From [Clostridium] citroniae WAL-17108 (GTDB lineage: Bacteria > Bacillota > Clostridia > Lachnospirales > Lachnospiraceae): DNA of 64,000 bases. Position numbers and translations under genes: made by a program. The stretch spans positions 248,001 through 312,000 of the forward strand of contig NZ_JH376421.1 of assembly GCF_000233455.1 (NCBI RefSeq). Reading direction: 5' to 3'. The notes under the pieces are model-generated. The model saw only the letters and a program-made list of their open reading frames with translations, searched no databases and was not told the origin of the DNA. This document shows, one piece after another, positions 32,245 through 41,141 of this stretch (positions within the stretch are counted from its first letter, which is position 1; the number at the start of each line of letters is the position of its first letter).

Positions 32245-34095
32245 CTATTTCTGCGCTTCGATCTTTTCCATCAGTTCATTGAGATACATCCACCTGTCCA
32301 TCTTCTCCTCCAGCCGGGCTTCCGTGGAAGCCTTTTTCGCCATCAGTTCATTGAGACGGGTATAATTGCTGGCAGCTCCCAGTATCTCCTTTTCCAGTTC
32401 CTCCAACCCTGCCTCCAGACCGGCGATCTCCTCCTCTATGGTTTCCCAGTCCCGCTGCTCCTTAAAGGACATCTTCAGTTTCTTGGGGGCCGACTGGCTG
32501 TCTTTCCAGTTGTTCCGGTTCACTGCCTGGGACGCCTCAGTGTCCTCCTGGTCCTGTCCGGTCACATTCCCGTCCCCTGCGTCCCGGGCATTTGCCCCCC
32601 GCCGCAGACTGGCCTTCTGGTAATCCGTAAAACCGCCCTCATATTGGGTGACAATCCCCTGTCCCTCAAATGCAAAGATCCGGTTTACCACACGGTCCAG
32701 GAAATACCTGTCATGGGATACGGTGATCACAATGCCCGCAAATGTATCCAGATAGTCCTCCAGTATGGTCAGTGTCTGGATATCCAGGTCATTGGTCGGC
32801 TCATCCAGAAGGATCACATTGGGGGCTTCCATCAGGATGCGCAGCAGGTAAAGGCGGCGCCTCTCACCGCCGGACAGGCGGCTGATGGTCGTATACTGTA
32901 TGCTGGAAGGAAATAAAAAACGCTCCAGCATCTGGCTGGCGCTGATGCTGCCGTCCTTTGTCTTTACATACTCTGCCACATTTTTAATATAGTCGATCAC
33001 CTTCAGGCTCTCATCCATGGCCTCATTTTCCTGTGAGAAATACCCCATCTTCACGGTCTGTCCAATTTCCACCGTACCGGAATCAGGCTCTACCCATCCG
33101 GCTATGATCTTCATCAGAGTGGACTTCCCGCTTCCATTGGGTCCTACGATCCCCACACGGTCGCTTTTCAGGAAAATGTAGGTGAAATCCTTCATCAGCA
33201 CCTTGTCCCCATACGCCTTGCTAAGATCCCTCACCTCAACTGTTGTCCGGCCCAGGCGGCTGGCAATGGACTCCAGCTCCACATTCCTGTCATACTCCGG
33301 CCCCTTCTGGTCCCGCAGGTCCTCATAGCGCTGTATATGGGCCTTCTGTTTGGTGGACCGCGCCCTGGCCCCTCTCTGGATCCATGCGATCTCCCTGCGC
33401 AGGATGGTCTGGCGCTTGCGCTCCGTGGCCTCCGCCATCTCCAGCCGGTCTGCCTTCAGCCCCAGAAAGGACTCGTATCCTCCCTGGTAGCTGTACAGTT
33501 TTCCTTTGTCCAGCTCCACGATCCGGTTTACCACGCTGTCCAGAAAGTATCTGTCATGGGTGATCATAAGAAGAGCGCCGCGGAAGTTCTTCAGATACTC
33601 CTCCAGCCAGTCTGCCATAGCGCTGTCCAGATGGTTGGTGGGCTCGTCCAGGATCAAAAGCTCCGCCCGGCTCATCAGCACGCCGGCAAGGGCCACACGC
33701 TTTCTCTGTCCCCCTGACAAGGTCTCCACCTTGGCGTCATGGTCCCGGATTCCCAGCTCATTGAGCATGCTCTTGGCCGTTGCCTGCATTTCTTCCCTGG
33801 AGCTGTAATGGGATTCCCCTGCATTGTCCCGCAGGATGCTCTCTATGACCGTGTCCCCTTCCGTGAATTCCGGTATCTGGGGCAGGTAGCGTATATACAG
33901 GTTCCTCCCTCTTACCACCGTTCCTTCGTCCGGCTCTTCCAGCCCTGCCACAATCTTGAGAAGGGTGGACTTTCCTGTGCCGTTGATCCCAATAAGGCCC
34001 ACCTTTTCCCCTTCGTTGATGGAAAATGCCGTGTCGTCAAACAGCAGCCGTTCCGTATATGATTTTGATAAATGTTCTATTGTAACCAGATTCAT
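32245..34095 (-). CDS. ABC-F family ATPase (Uup/YdiF-like)
   Basis: A 616-residue soluble protein with two ATP-binding cassettes and no membrane domain. Both Walker A motifs (GINGTGKST, GPNGSGKST), both signatures (LSGGQRKRV, LSGGERRRL) and both Walker B/H-loops (ILDEPTNHLD, LLDEPTNDLD) are intact. The linker between the domains is long and charged, as in ribosome-binding ABC-F proteins, and the C-terminal 70 residues form a coiled coil of Uup type. Such proteins act on ribosomes; some give antibiotic resistance, but nothing here marks it as a resistance type. Confidence 0.9.
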   Translation of the reverse strand: MNLVTIEHLSKSYTERLLFDDTAFSINEGEKVGLIGINGTGKSTLLKIVAGLEEPDEGTVVRGRNLYIRYLPQIPEFTEGDTVIESILRDNAGESHYSSREEMQATAKSMLNELGIRDHDAKVETLSGGQRKRVALAGVLMSRAELLILDEPTNHLDSAMADWLEEYLKNFRGALLMITHDRYFLDSVVNRIVELDKGKLYSYQGGYESFLGLKADRLEMAEATERKRQTILRREIAWIQRGARARSTKQKAHIQRYEDLRDQKGPEYDRNVELESIASRLGRTTVEVRDLSKAYGDKVLMKDFTYIFLKSDRVGIVGPNGSGKSTLMKIIAGWVEPDSGTVEIGQTVKMGYFSQENEAMDESLKVIDYIKNVAEYVKTKDGSISASQMLERFLFPSSIQYTTISRLSGGERRRLYLLRILMEAPNVILLDEPTNDLDIQTLTILEDYLDTFAGIVITVSHDRYFLDRVVNRIFAFEGQGIVTQYEGGFTDYQKASLRRGANARDAGDGNVTGQDQEDTEASQAVNRNNWKDSQSAPKKLKMSFKEQRDWETIEEEIAGLEAGLEELEKEILGAASNYTRLNELMAKKASTEARLEEKMDRWMYLNELMEKIEAQK

Positions 34096-34125
34096 ATGAA
34101 TTGTTCCTTTTCCTTAAGCTGTGCT

Positions 34126-34881
34126 TTAATTGACCACCAGTTCCACGGGACAATGGTCGGAACCCATGATATCCGTGTGGATGGAGGCGCTTACCAGCCT
34201 GTCCTTTAAGGATTCCGATACGCAGAAATAGTCAATGCGCCACCCTGCATTTTTAGCTCTTGCACTGAAACGGTAGGACCACCAGGAATAAATGCCCTCC
34301 ATATCCGGGTAGAAATAGCGGAAGGTATCTATGAATCCGGCAGATAAAAGGTCTGTAAATTTTCCCCTCTCCTCATCGGTAAAGCCCGCGTTCTTCCGGT
34401 TGGTCTTAGGATTCTTAAGGTCGATCTCCTTGTGGGCCACGTTCAGGTCCCCGCAGAAAATAACCGGCTTGTTCTTCTCCAGCCCTTTGAGATAGGACAG
34501 GAAATCGTCCTCCCATTTCATTCTGTAGTCCAATCTTGCAAGGCCGTCCTGGGAGTTGGGGGTATAGCAGGTAACCACGTAGTATTCCGGGAACTCAGCC
34601 GTTATGACACGCCCCTCGGTATCGTGTTCCTCCATACCGATCCCATATGCCACGGAAATGGGCTCCTCCCTGGTAAATACGGCAGTGCCGGAATATCCCT
34701 TTTTCCGCGCATAATTCCAGTATTGGTGATATCCGGGAAGGTCCAGTTCGATCTGTCCCTCCTGCAGCTTGCTCTCCTGGATGCAGAACACATCCGCATC
34801 CACAGCCTGGAAGAAATCCAAGAAACCCTTTCCCACGCAGGCTCTGAGCCCATTTACATTCCACGAAATCAATTTCGCCAT
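34126..34881 (-). CDS. xthA: Exodeoxyribonuclease III / AP endonuclease
   Basis: A 251-residue DNA repair enzyme of the exonuclease-endonuclease-phosphatase fold, cutting at abasic sites and removing 3' blocks. Motifs are [21 protein letters not shown] (metal Glu), [26 protein letters not shown] and the closing GSDHCPVEL. Length is normal. AGAAGGAGG precedes the start. It lies 31 bases after the ABC-F gene start region and downstream of luxS, probably in a loose housekeeping run. Confidence 0.95.
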   Translation of the reverse strand: MAKLISWNVNGLRACVGKGFLDFFQAVDADVFCIQESKLQEGQIELDLPGYHQYWNYARKKGYSGTAVFTREEPISVAYGIGMEEHDTEGRVITAEFPEYYVVTCYTPNSQDGLARLDYRMKWEDDFLSYLKGLEKNKPVIFCGDLNVAHKEIDLKNPKTNRKNAGFTDEERGKFTDLLSAGFIDTFRYFYPDMEGIYSWWSYRFSARAKNAGWRIDYFCVSESLKDRLVSASIHTDIMGSDHCPVELVVN

Positions 34882-34948
34882 TATATAACCTCCTTCTTGT
34901 CATGCAGTCATTCCATTTCCTTGTTCCGGGTCATCATCCTCTGTCCGC

Positions 34949-35434
34949 TTATTCCGGATATATAAGTCTGGACTCCGGAAATTCATCAATGTGGTACAGG
35001 ACATCCAGATATTTATCTGCCACATATTTGGCCATGCCCAGGTTCATATCCAGGTAGTTGCCGCAGTCCCTGGGGGACGCTCCGGGCACCTCGCCCTCAA
35101 AATCACGGATATATTCAAAGGTGTTTGTTATCATAGGAAGGATATCCCTTGATTCAAGATCACCTGCCATCAGCAGGTAGAACCCAGTCCTGCATCCCAT
35201 GGGGCCAAAATACAGGACATTTTCCCCCTGTCCGCTGTGGATACGAAGATAGGTTGCCCCCAGGTGCTCGATGGTGTGAAGCTCAGCAGTCTGGATCACC
35301 GGCTCCTCATTGGGGGAGGTCATGCGAAGGTCAAAGGTGGTGATCGTGGCATCCCCCGCCTTATCCTTGCGGGATACGTAGATGCCGGGCTGCAGTTTAT
35401 TGTGGTCAATGGTAAAGCTAGTTATTTTGTCCAT
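34949..35434 (-). CDS. luxS: S-ribosylhomocysteine lyase
   Basis: A 161-residue enzyme that cleaves S-ribosylhomocysteine to homocysteine and the precursor of autoinducer-2. The iron or zinc site is seen as HTIEH (residues about 55-59) plus the later Cys in the CGNYLDMNL segment, and the catalytic Cys is in GPMGCRTGFY. Length is normal and the start has TTAGGAGG. It is the recycling enzyme of the activated methyl cycle; no metK or pfs lies alongside. Confidence 0.96.
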   Translation of the reverse strand: MDKITSFTIDHNKLQPGIYVSRKDKAGDATITTFDLRMTSPNEEPVIQTAELHTIEHLGATYLRIHSGQGENVLYFGPMGCRTGFYLLMAGDLESRDILPMITNTFEYIRDFEGEVPGASPRDCGNYLDMNLGMAKYVADKYLDVLYHIDEFPESRLIYPE

Positions 35435-35463
35435 GATAAATTCCTCCTAAATTAGTGATAGTG

Positions 35464-37605
35464 TCAGTCATTGCCATAATATCCATACAGGAATTTGGCG
35501 CAGGGCTCATCCTGGTAATTATAAAAATACAGGTAATTCCCGCTGGATCTGGTATAAAAATCAGGTCTGATATCATATATGTCCCCATTCTGATCATCTG
35601 CCAGTTCCTTAAAGAGTATACCATCCCGGTATATCCTGTATTCCGGCTCCATGGGGCCTGATTCCCCCTGCCGGCTGTCCAGCCTTATATAGGCCGTGTG
35701 CTCATCCACCGGGACCACATATCTGTAAGGCAGTTCTTCCTCTGTTCTTCCCTCCATGTCAAAGTCCAGCAAAAACCTGCCGTAGGCATCATAGTAGTGC
35801 TCCGCATTTCCCCCTGTAATGCAGATAACAGGGTCTGCGCTGTCCCAGTAATAACAGGTCCGAACCTGTTCCCGGGTGACGCCATACTGTTTAAGCAGCT
35901 GCGGATGGTCCTCTGGAAAGGTTGTGACAAGATCATAGACGGAAGGCTCTCCATCCCCGTTCTGATCCCGGGTACGGCCGATCAAACGGTTTTCCCTGAC
36001 GGAATAATCACTGTGCTCTCCCGTCCGGCTGTCTAACACGGAAATGACCGCGTCCCTGCTGCACTCCATAAACTGGTCTGAATCCCACATCTGGGCATGG
36101 CTCATGAACTGCAGAAGGCGCATTCTGGAATCAAACACAGCAATCCCGTTTTCCCCGTAGAGATAACTTCCCGAGGCCAGGATCACATTTCCCTCAGGGA
36201 GCGGTATGGAGGCATCAAACTCTGCTTTCCCACCGGATTCCCCAAGCTCCTGGGGCAGTTCCTTGGATGCATCCTTGATGCCCACATATCCAAGACCGTT
36301 TATCAGGGACTGTCCGTCATCACCGGTAAGCCACGCAAAGAGCTGGTATGCCTTGGAATCCTTGGGTTCATCCGCCCTTATGGCCGCATAAAAATCATTG
36401 ACATAGGGATAACTGCCATCCCGTATGGTTTCACTGGAAGGCATTACGCCGTCTATGCCCATAAAGGTAAGCTCCGGCTTCTGGTACATGTTCCTGGCGT
36501 AATAATACACCGAATAGCCCAGGGCATCCCCGGTGTCATCATAGGAGGAAACCTCCTCCAAAAGTTCTCCCATTTCACTCACCACATAATCCCTGGGGGC
36601 ATCCGCCATCTTTTTCCCCTTCATCACCAGCTTATCCATCATATTCTGGCTTCCTGAATCCTCAGGGCGCTGAAACGCCTGTATGGCCTTATCCCTGCCG
36701 CCCACATCTTTCCAGTTTTTTATGGTGCCGGAGTAGATATCCACCATCTGTTCCCGGGTAAGGGACCGGACCGGATTGGACTTGTTGGCCAGGAATACCA
36801 GGGCATCCCTGCCAATGGGCTTTTTGATGATCTTTACGCCGGTTTCTTTCAGCTCCTGGTCCACCCGGTCGCCGGGCTCATAGGCGATCACAAGATCCGC
36901 TCCCCATCCCTGCCCATCCCCGCCGCGGATCAGGGATATCCACGCCGCAGTGGTCTTTCCATGGGTCACGGCAGCCTCGGCTTCCTGCTCCGTGGCGCCG
37001 GTAGCCATGCGGTATATGGCCTGGGACAGGGGAAGGGTGGCCGTGGAACCATTGATCCTTGGAAATTCCTCCATGCCGATTTTGGGGATCACGCACACGG
37101 TCTTCCCCTCCTCCGCCTTCTGGAGCATCCTCAGGTTATCCCTCTCATTCTGGTTCAGGATCCCGGAGTCAAAGCTGTCAGGGTCCGTGGTGCCCTGATA
37201 CCAGGACTTACCTGAAAAATACCGGTTCAGGTCATCACTCTTAAACCTGCGCCCATGCCGCGCATAAATCTCGTTCCTGGCCAAACGCAGTTCCTCTGCC
37301 GTCATCCCGGACAGTTCCTCCTGGGTGTACACATGCTCCCCGGCATGGGGAAGGAGATAGTCATCCCCCAATGTTCCCACCTGGAAAGCAGGCTCTGTTT
37401 CCCGGACTTCCCGGTCCCCAGGTTCCTTTTCCCCTGCGGATGCCCCTGTATCCTCCTGGTTCCCGGACTGGTCCTGGTCCGCGGACTGGTCCTGGACTGC
37501 GGCCTCCTGGCCGATCCTGTCCCTGCCCATGCCGCAACCGGCCGATGACAGCACAAAGGCGGCGGCGCACAGTCCCGCCACACGCCTGACATACCTGTTC
37601 CTCAT
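35464..37605 (-). CDS. Lipoprotein with YARHG domain, PstS-like binding domain and extra C-terminal domain
   Basis: A 713-residue exported protein. It has a lipoprotein signal (SSAGCGMG), an acidic Gln/Asp linker, then a YARHG domain (about 90-165; LRLARNEIYARHGRRF). A periplasmic-binding fold of PstS type follows (about 175-435), with INGSTATLPL, LVFLANKSNPV, IYSGTIKNWKDVGG and QNMMD. A C-terminal part of about 240 residues is rich in Tyr and Asp with repeated short beta-like motifs (YDAYGRFLLDFD, YRIYRDGILF). The phosphate-binding segment is only partly conserved, so the ligand is uncertain. No phosphate transport genes are nearby. AAAGGAG precedes the start. Confidence 0.83.
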   Translation of the reverse strand: MRNRYVRRVAGLCAAAFVLSSAGCGMGRDRIGQEAAVQDQSADQDQSGNQEDTGASAGEKEPGDREVRETEPAFQVGTLGDDYLLPHAGEHVYTQEELSGMTAEELRLARNEIYARHGRRFKSDDLNRYFSGKSWYQGTTDPDSFDSGILNQNERDNLRMLQKAEEGKTVCVIPKIGMEEFPRINGSTATLPLSQAIYRMATGATEQEAEAAVTHGKTTAAWISLIRGGDGQGWGADLVIAYEPGDRVDQELKETGVKIIKKPIGRDALVFLANKSNPVRSLTREQMVDIYSGTIKNWKDVGGRDKAIQAFQRPEDSGSQNMMDKLVMKGKKMADAPRDYVVSEMGELLEEVSSYDDTGDALGYSVYYYARNMYQKPELTFMGIDGVMPSSETIRDGSYPYVNDFYAAIRADEPKDSKAYQLFAWLTGDDGQSLINGLGYVGIKDASKELPQELGESGGKAEFDASIPLPEGNVILASGSYLYGENGIAVFDSRMRLLQFMSHAQMWDSDQFMECSRDAVISVLDSRTGEHSDYSVRENRLIGRTRDQNGDGEPSVYDLVTTFPEDHPQLLKQYGVTREQVRTCYYWDSADPVICITGGNAEHYYDAYGRFLLDFDMEGRTEEELPYRYVVPVDEHTAYIRLDSRQGESGPMEPEYRIYRDGILFKELADDQNGDIYDIRPDFYTRSSGNYLYFYNYQDEPCAKFLYGYYGND

Positions 37606-37682
37606 ACGCGCTCCTTTCCTCCCAGCGCACTGACACCTTCATTTTGGCTGAATTTCGCAGTCCGATGGAAAAACAGAAAAGG

Positions 37683-37702
37683 GGCAGGATAACCATCCTG
37701 CC
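37683..37702 (-). terminator. Intrinsic terminator after the second ABC-F gene
   Basis: GGCAGGAT and ATCCTGCC form a perfect 8-bp stem with a 4-base loop. The minus strand continues CCTTTTCTGTTTTT, 15 bases after the stop at 37718. Confidence 0.8.
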
Positions 37703-37717
37703 TCCCATCCCTTTTTA

Positions 37718-39355
37718 TTAATCATCTGCCTCTTCACTCTCAGTAATGGTAAAGGTAAATCTCTTACGTGCCATCTCATCACTGTCAAGATACTCATCAT
37801 ATGTGGTAATCTTGTCAATGAGCTTGCCGCTTACAATCTCCATGATACGGTTGGCTGTTGTCTGTACGATCTGGTGGTCACGGGAGGAGAATATCATCAC
37901 ACCCGAAAACTTGATCATGCCTCTGTTAAGGGCATCAATGGATTCCATATCCAGGTGGTCCGTAGGCTCATCCAGCAGCAGAACATTGGCGCCGGATATC
38001 ATCATCTTGGACAGCATGCAGCGCACCTTCTCGCCTCCTGAAAGAACCTTGACCTTTTTCACCCCGTCTTCCCCGGCAAACAGCATACGGCCCAGGAACC
38101 CGCGGACATAGGTCACATCCTTCTCAGGAGAGTACTGTGTCAGCCACTCCACAATGGTATCGTCATTGTCAAACTCAGCGCTGTTATCCTTGGGGAAATA
38201 GGACTGGGATGTGGTAAGGCCCCACTTGTAGCTTCCCTCATCCGGCTCCATCTCTCCTGCCAGGATTTTAAACAGGACTGTCTTTGCTCTCTCATTCGGT
38301 CCCACCAGGGCCACCTTGTCCTCCCGGCCCAGGATAAAGGAAATATCATCCAGGATCTTCTCACCGTCAATGGTCTTGGAAAGATGCTCCACGGTGAGGA
38401 CCTCATTGCCAATCTCACGGAACGGCCTGAAATCAATATAGGGGTACTTACGGCTGGAGGGCCTGATATTATCCAGTTCGATCTTCTCCAGAGCGCGCTT
38501 ACGTGAAGTTGCCTGCTTGGACTTGGAGGCATTGGCAGAGAAGCGCTGGATGAATTCCTGCAGTTCTTTGATCTTCTCCTCCTTTTTGCGGTTGGCTTCC
38601 TTCATCTGCTTTACGATCAGCTGGCTGGACTCCACCCAGAAATCATAGTTGCCTGCGAACAGCTGGATCTTGCCATAGTCAATATCCGCAATCTGGGTAC
38701 ATACTTTATTTAAGAAATAACGGTCATGGGATACCACGATCACGGTGTTCTCAAAGTTAATCAGGAACTCTTCCAGCCATGCAATGGCATCCAGGTCCAA
38801 ATGGTTGGTAGGCTCGTCAAGGAGCAGGATGTCCGGATTGCCGAACAATGCCTGTGCCAGAAGTACCTTTACCTTCTGTGCGCCTAACAGGGTGCCCATC
38901 TGCGCATAGTGCAGCTCTGTCTCCACGCCAAGGCCGTTTAACAGGCTCTCCGCATCGGACTCAGCTTCCCAGCCGTTCATGGTGGCGAATTCCCCCTCCA
39001 GCTCAGCTGCCTTGATACCATCCTCATCTGTGAAGTCTTCCTTCATATAGATGGCTTCTTTTTCCTTCATGATCTCATACAGTCTTGCATTTCCCATAAT
39101 GACCGTGTCCAGAACCGTGTACTGGTCATATTTGAAATGGTCCTGCTGCAGGAAGGAGAGACGCTGTCCCGGAGTGATGATCACATCTCCGCTGGTAGGT
39201 TCCAGCTGACCTGACAGGATCCTTAAGAATGTGGACTTTCCCGCTCCATTGGCGCCAATCAGTCCGTAACAGTTGCCCTCGGTAAATTTAATGTTTACTT
39301 CCTCAAACAATGCCTTCTTGCCCACACGAAGGGATATGTTGCTTGTGCTAATCAT
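37718..39355 (-). CDS. ABC-F family ATPase (YbiT/YkpA-like) with atypical motifs
   Basis: A 545-residue soluble protein with two ATP-binding cassettes. The first Walker A is normal (GANGAGKST, about 34-42), but the first signature reads LLGAQKVKV where LSGGQ is usual, and the second Walker A reads GPNERAKT (352-359) with Ala for the Gly before Lys. The second signature LSGGEKVR and both DEPT(N/D)HLD boxes are normal. The linker (about 245-300) is basic and helical, consistent with ribosome binding. Departures of this kind occur in the YbiT/YkpA branch, so it is probably functional. GAAAGGG precedes the start. Confidence 0.87.
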   Translation of the reverse strand: MISTSNISLRVGKKALFEEVNIKFTEGNCYGLIGANGAGKSTFLRILSGQLEPTSGDVIITPGQRLSFLQQDHFKYDQYTVLDTVIMGNARLYEIMKEKEAIYMKEDFTDEDGIKAAELEGEFATMNGWEAESDAESLLNGLGVETELHYAQMGTLLGAQKVKVLLAQALFGNPDILLLDEPTNHLDLDAIAWLEEFLINFENTVIVVSHDRYFLNKVCTQIADIDYGKIQLFAGNYDFWVESSQLIVKQMKEANRKKEEKIKELQEFIQRFSANASKSKQATSRKRALEKIELDNIRPSSRKYPYIDFRPFREIGNEVLTVEHLSKTIDGEKILDDISFILGREDKVALVGPNERAKTVLFKILAGEMEPDEGSYKWGLTTSQSYFPKDNSAEFDNDDTIVEWLTQYSPEKDVTYVRGFLGRMLFAGEDGVKKVKVLSGGEKVRCMLSKMMISGANVLLLDEPTDHLDMESIDALNRGMIKFSGVMIFSSRDHQIVQTTANRIMEIVSGKLIDKITTYDEYLDSDEMARKRFTFTITESEEADD

Positions 39356-39430
39356 GTTCTTGCCCTTTCTTTACATCTGATCTTAATGCTGTACCCCTAA
39401 GGATACGCTATTAATACTATGTCCATCAAA

Positions 39431-39454
39431 AGAGGGGTCATATCCGGCCCCTCT
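39431..39454 (-). terminator. Intrinsic terminator after the small lipoprotein gene
   Basis: AGAGGGG and CCCCTCT form a 7-bp stem with a 10-base loop, flanked by AAAA and TTT, so it can act on either strand. It lies between the lipoprotein stop (39606) and the ABC-F start. Confidence 0.7.
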
Positions 39455-39605
39455 TTCACGCTGTTTACTCAATATCAGATTGTACAGGGAAAATGCTTAT
39501 TTTGCAAGGGTTTTTCGCAAATTGATACATTTATTCCCTTTCTTTTGTCCGATCCGCCCAGGGGTGGATTTTAATCCCCCATAGGCTCTGTGATCCGCAG
39601 GTCCA

Positions 39606-40244
39606 TCAGTTGGCTGAGCGGATCTCCACCGGATAATTCACACCCTGGGAATTTACATAGGTAACGCTTACCTTATCCCCGCTGTCCCCGGCCAGGGCGC
39701 CGTCCTCAATGGGGCAGTTGTCCTTGAGAAAGCTGAGCTCCTGCCCGTCATCGGTCTTCATGGAAAAACTGCTCATGGCATTGGCCGTGGTCACACCCTT
39801 CTCCGTGAGAATGCTCCACTCCTCCTGTTCAGGCAGGGCCACAACCAGGGCCACATCCTTAAGCTCACCCAGAGGTTCCCCGATATATGCAATGGCGATA
39901 TGGACGTCCTCTTTAATGTCAACCTCCACATCCCGGATCTCAGACTGCCTGATGTCATAGTCCTTTCCGTCATCTGCCTGAAGGGTAAATACCGAACCGT
40001 CCCCGGTCACCTTGGTGACCGTGCCCTGAAGCATGTGGTGCATCTCCTTTTGTTCCGGCTGGGCCTGGGTGGTCTCCTCCGCCTGGGTGGTGGTCTCCTG
40101 GGCCTTAGTGGTCTCCTCCTCGCCGGCCGACTGGGTGGTCACTGTCTCCGCGGTTTCCACCGCCGGCTTCCTGGTGCACGCAGTGGCCAGTGCAGCCGAT
40201 ACTGCTATGGCCGCTGCTGCTATGATCAATGAATGTCTCTTCAT
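39606..40244 (-). CDS. Lipoprotein of unknown function
   Basis: A 212-residue exported lipoprotein (signal then ATACTRK). A Thr/Glu/Gln linker (about 25-65, units like ETTKAQ and ETTTQAE) is followed by two beta-rich segments: GTVTKVTGDGSVFTLQADDG (about 72-140) and a second starting near EEWSILTEKGV with DDGQELSFL. The first resembles the domain in the truncated lipoprotein at the left edge. No catalytic motif is seen. The start has GGGAGGA. It is a single-gene unit with a terminator behind it. Confidence 0.7.
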   Translation of the reverse strand: MKRHSLIIAAAAIAVSAALATACTRKPAVETAETVTTQSAGEEETTKAQETTTQAEETTQAQPEQKEMHHMLQGTVTKVTGDGSVFTLQADDGKDYDIRQSEIRDVEVDIKEDVHIAIAYIGEPLGELKDVALVVALPEQEEWSILTEKGVTTANAMSSFSMKTDDGQELSFLKDNCPIEDGALAGDSGDKVSVTYVNSQGVNYPVEIRSAN

Positions 40245-40344
40245 AATATTTGTTCCTCCCGTCTTTATGGTATAATCTCCAGATTACTAATGAAGCTTAA
40301 CACCTGCATTAAAAAATTTCAATGAAATTTCCCTTAAGCCTTTA

Positions 40345-40485
40345 TTATTTTTCCTTTATCCGCACCGCATATCCTGCGTTTTTCTTACCACCTTCCCAAA
40401 CGAACAGCCGGCACACTGTAATCCCGGGCAGAAACCGGAAATACATCAGCATAATAATCATCTTGCATCTTGGCGATAAGTCCAT
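40345..40485 (-). CDS. Possible 46-residue protein
   Basis: A short reading frame starting MDLSPRCKMI behind GGGAGG at 8 bases. It has a hydrophobic middle (IIMLMYF ... FLPGITV) and a basic end (GGKKNAGYAVRIKEK). It could be a small membrane-associated protein. No family is known to me; support rests on the ribosome site alone. Confidence 0.3.
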   Translation of the reverse strand: MDLSPRCKMIIMLMYFRFLPGITVCRLFVWEGGKKNAGYAVRIKEK

Positions 40486-40510
40486 CCGGACACCTCCCTG
40501 CTTTCTTATA

Positions 40511-40534
40511 TGTACTCTCGGAATCTCCTGGTAC
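40511..40534. repeat. Short dispersed element, copy B
   Basis: TGTACTCTCGG then AATCTCCTGGTAC, one base different from 4332-4355, and again intergenic. Confidence 0.6.
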
Positions 40535-40826
40535 ATCTTAAAATAAAGTATGCCCAAATGCACGGGGAGTTTTACAGGAAACATTGAACTTTTCCATGAC
40601 AGCCCTAACTTTACGGCCGCCTACAAAAGACCCGGAGATGCCTATGTGGCTGCCTGTTTCAATCCGTATAAATTTAGGACCGCATAAATGTAAGACAAAA
40701 TCCACCTGCAACACACTGTGGTATCATCACAGCGTGTTTCTGTTTGGGTATGTCTCCCTTTTTCTATTGACTTCCCCCTCCTGTAACGGTATGATAGACA
40801 AAAAGGCATAAGGAGGCACTGTCCCT

Positions 40827-41134
40827 ATGTCCGCAAAGCAGAAGGATTCCTTAAAACATCAGGTTTACAGCGCCCTTATCTCTGATATCATCAGAGGCTG
40901 TACACATTCGATTCTATATTTACCGAAAAGTTCCTTATTGAAAAATATAATGTAAGCCGGGCGCCGGTGCGTGAGGCCCTGACCATGATGGCAGAGAATC
41001 AGATTCTGGTGAGCATACCACGACACGGCTATAAATTCAAACAGCTCAGCGAGGGCAGGCTGTTAAAAGCCGACATAGAAAGTATCCTGTGCGTCAGCCC
41101 ATGGATCACCAATACAAATCAGGACAGGGAGTAA
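40827..41134 (+). pseudogene. Broken GntR-family regulator
   Basis: AAGGAGG and ATG at 40827 open a frame (MSAKQKDSLKHQVYSALI) that is the start of a GntR winged helix, but it hits a stop after 42 codons. A shifted frame from about 40900 continues the domain: TEKFLIEKY, NVSRAPVREALTMM and IPRHGYKF. One base appears to be missing near 40902. Frame two then ends at 41134, without the effector-binding domain that full GntR proteins carry. The remnant ends 8 bases before the MATE start and includes its ribosome site, so the lost regulator probably once controlled that exporter. Confidence 0.8.
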
Positions 41135-41141
41135 ACAACAC

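Larger units (their letters stand above)
40245..40826. other. Long gap ahead of a broken regulator
   Basis: About 580 bases hold a possible 46-residue frame (40345-40485), the short repeated element at 40511-40534 and the lead-in to the GntR remnant. An A/T-rich block near 40290-40350 may carry the lipoprotein promoter. Nothing else is clear. Confidence 0.45.

Noticed and set aside
32245..39355. The two ABC-F genes as antibiotic-resistance determinants
   Set aside because: Their motifs match the housekeeping Uup/YdiF and YbiT/YkpA types and nothing in the sequence marks a resistance type.
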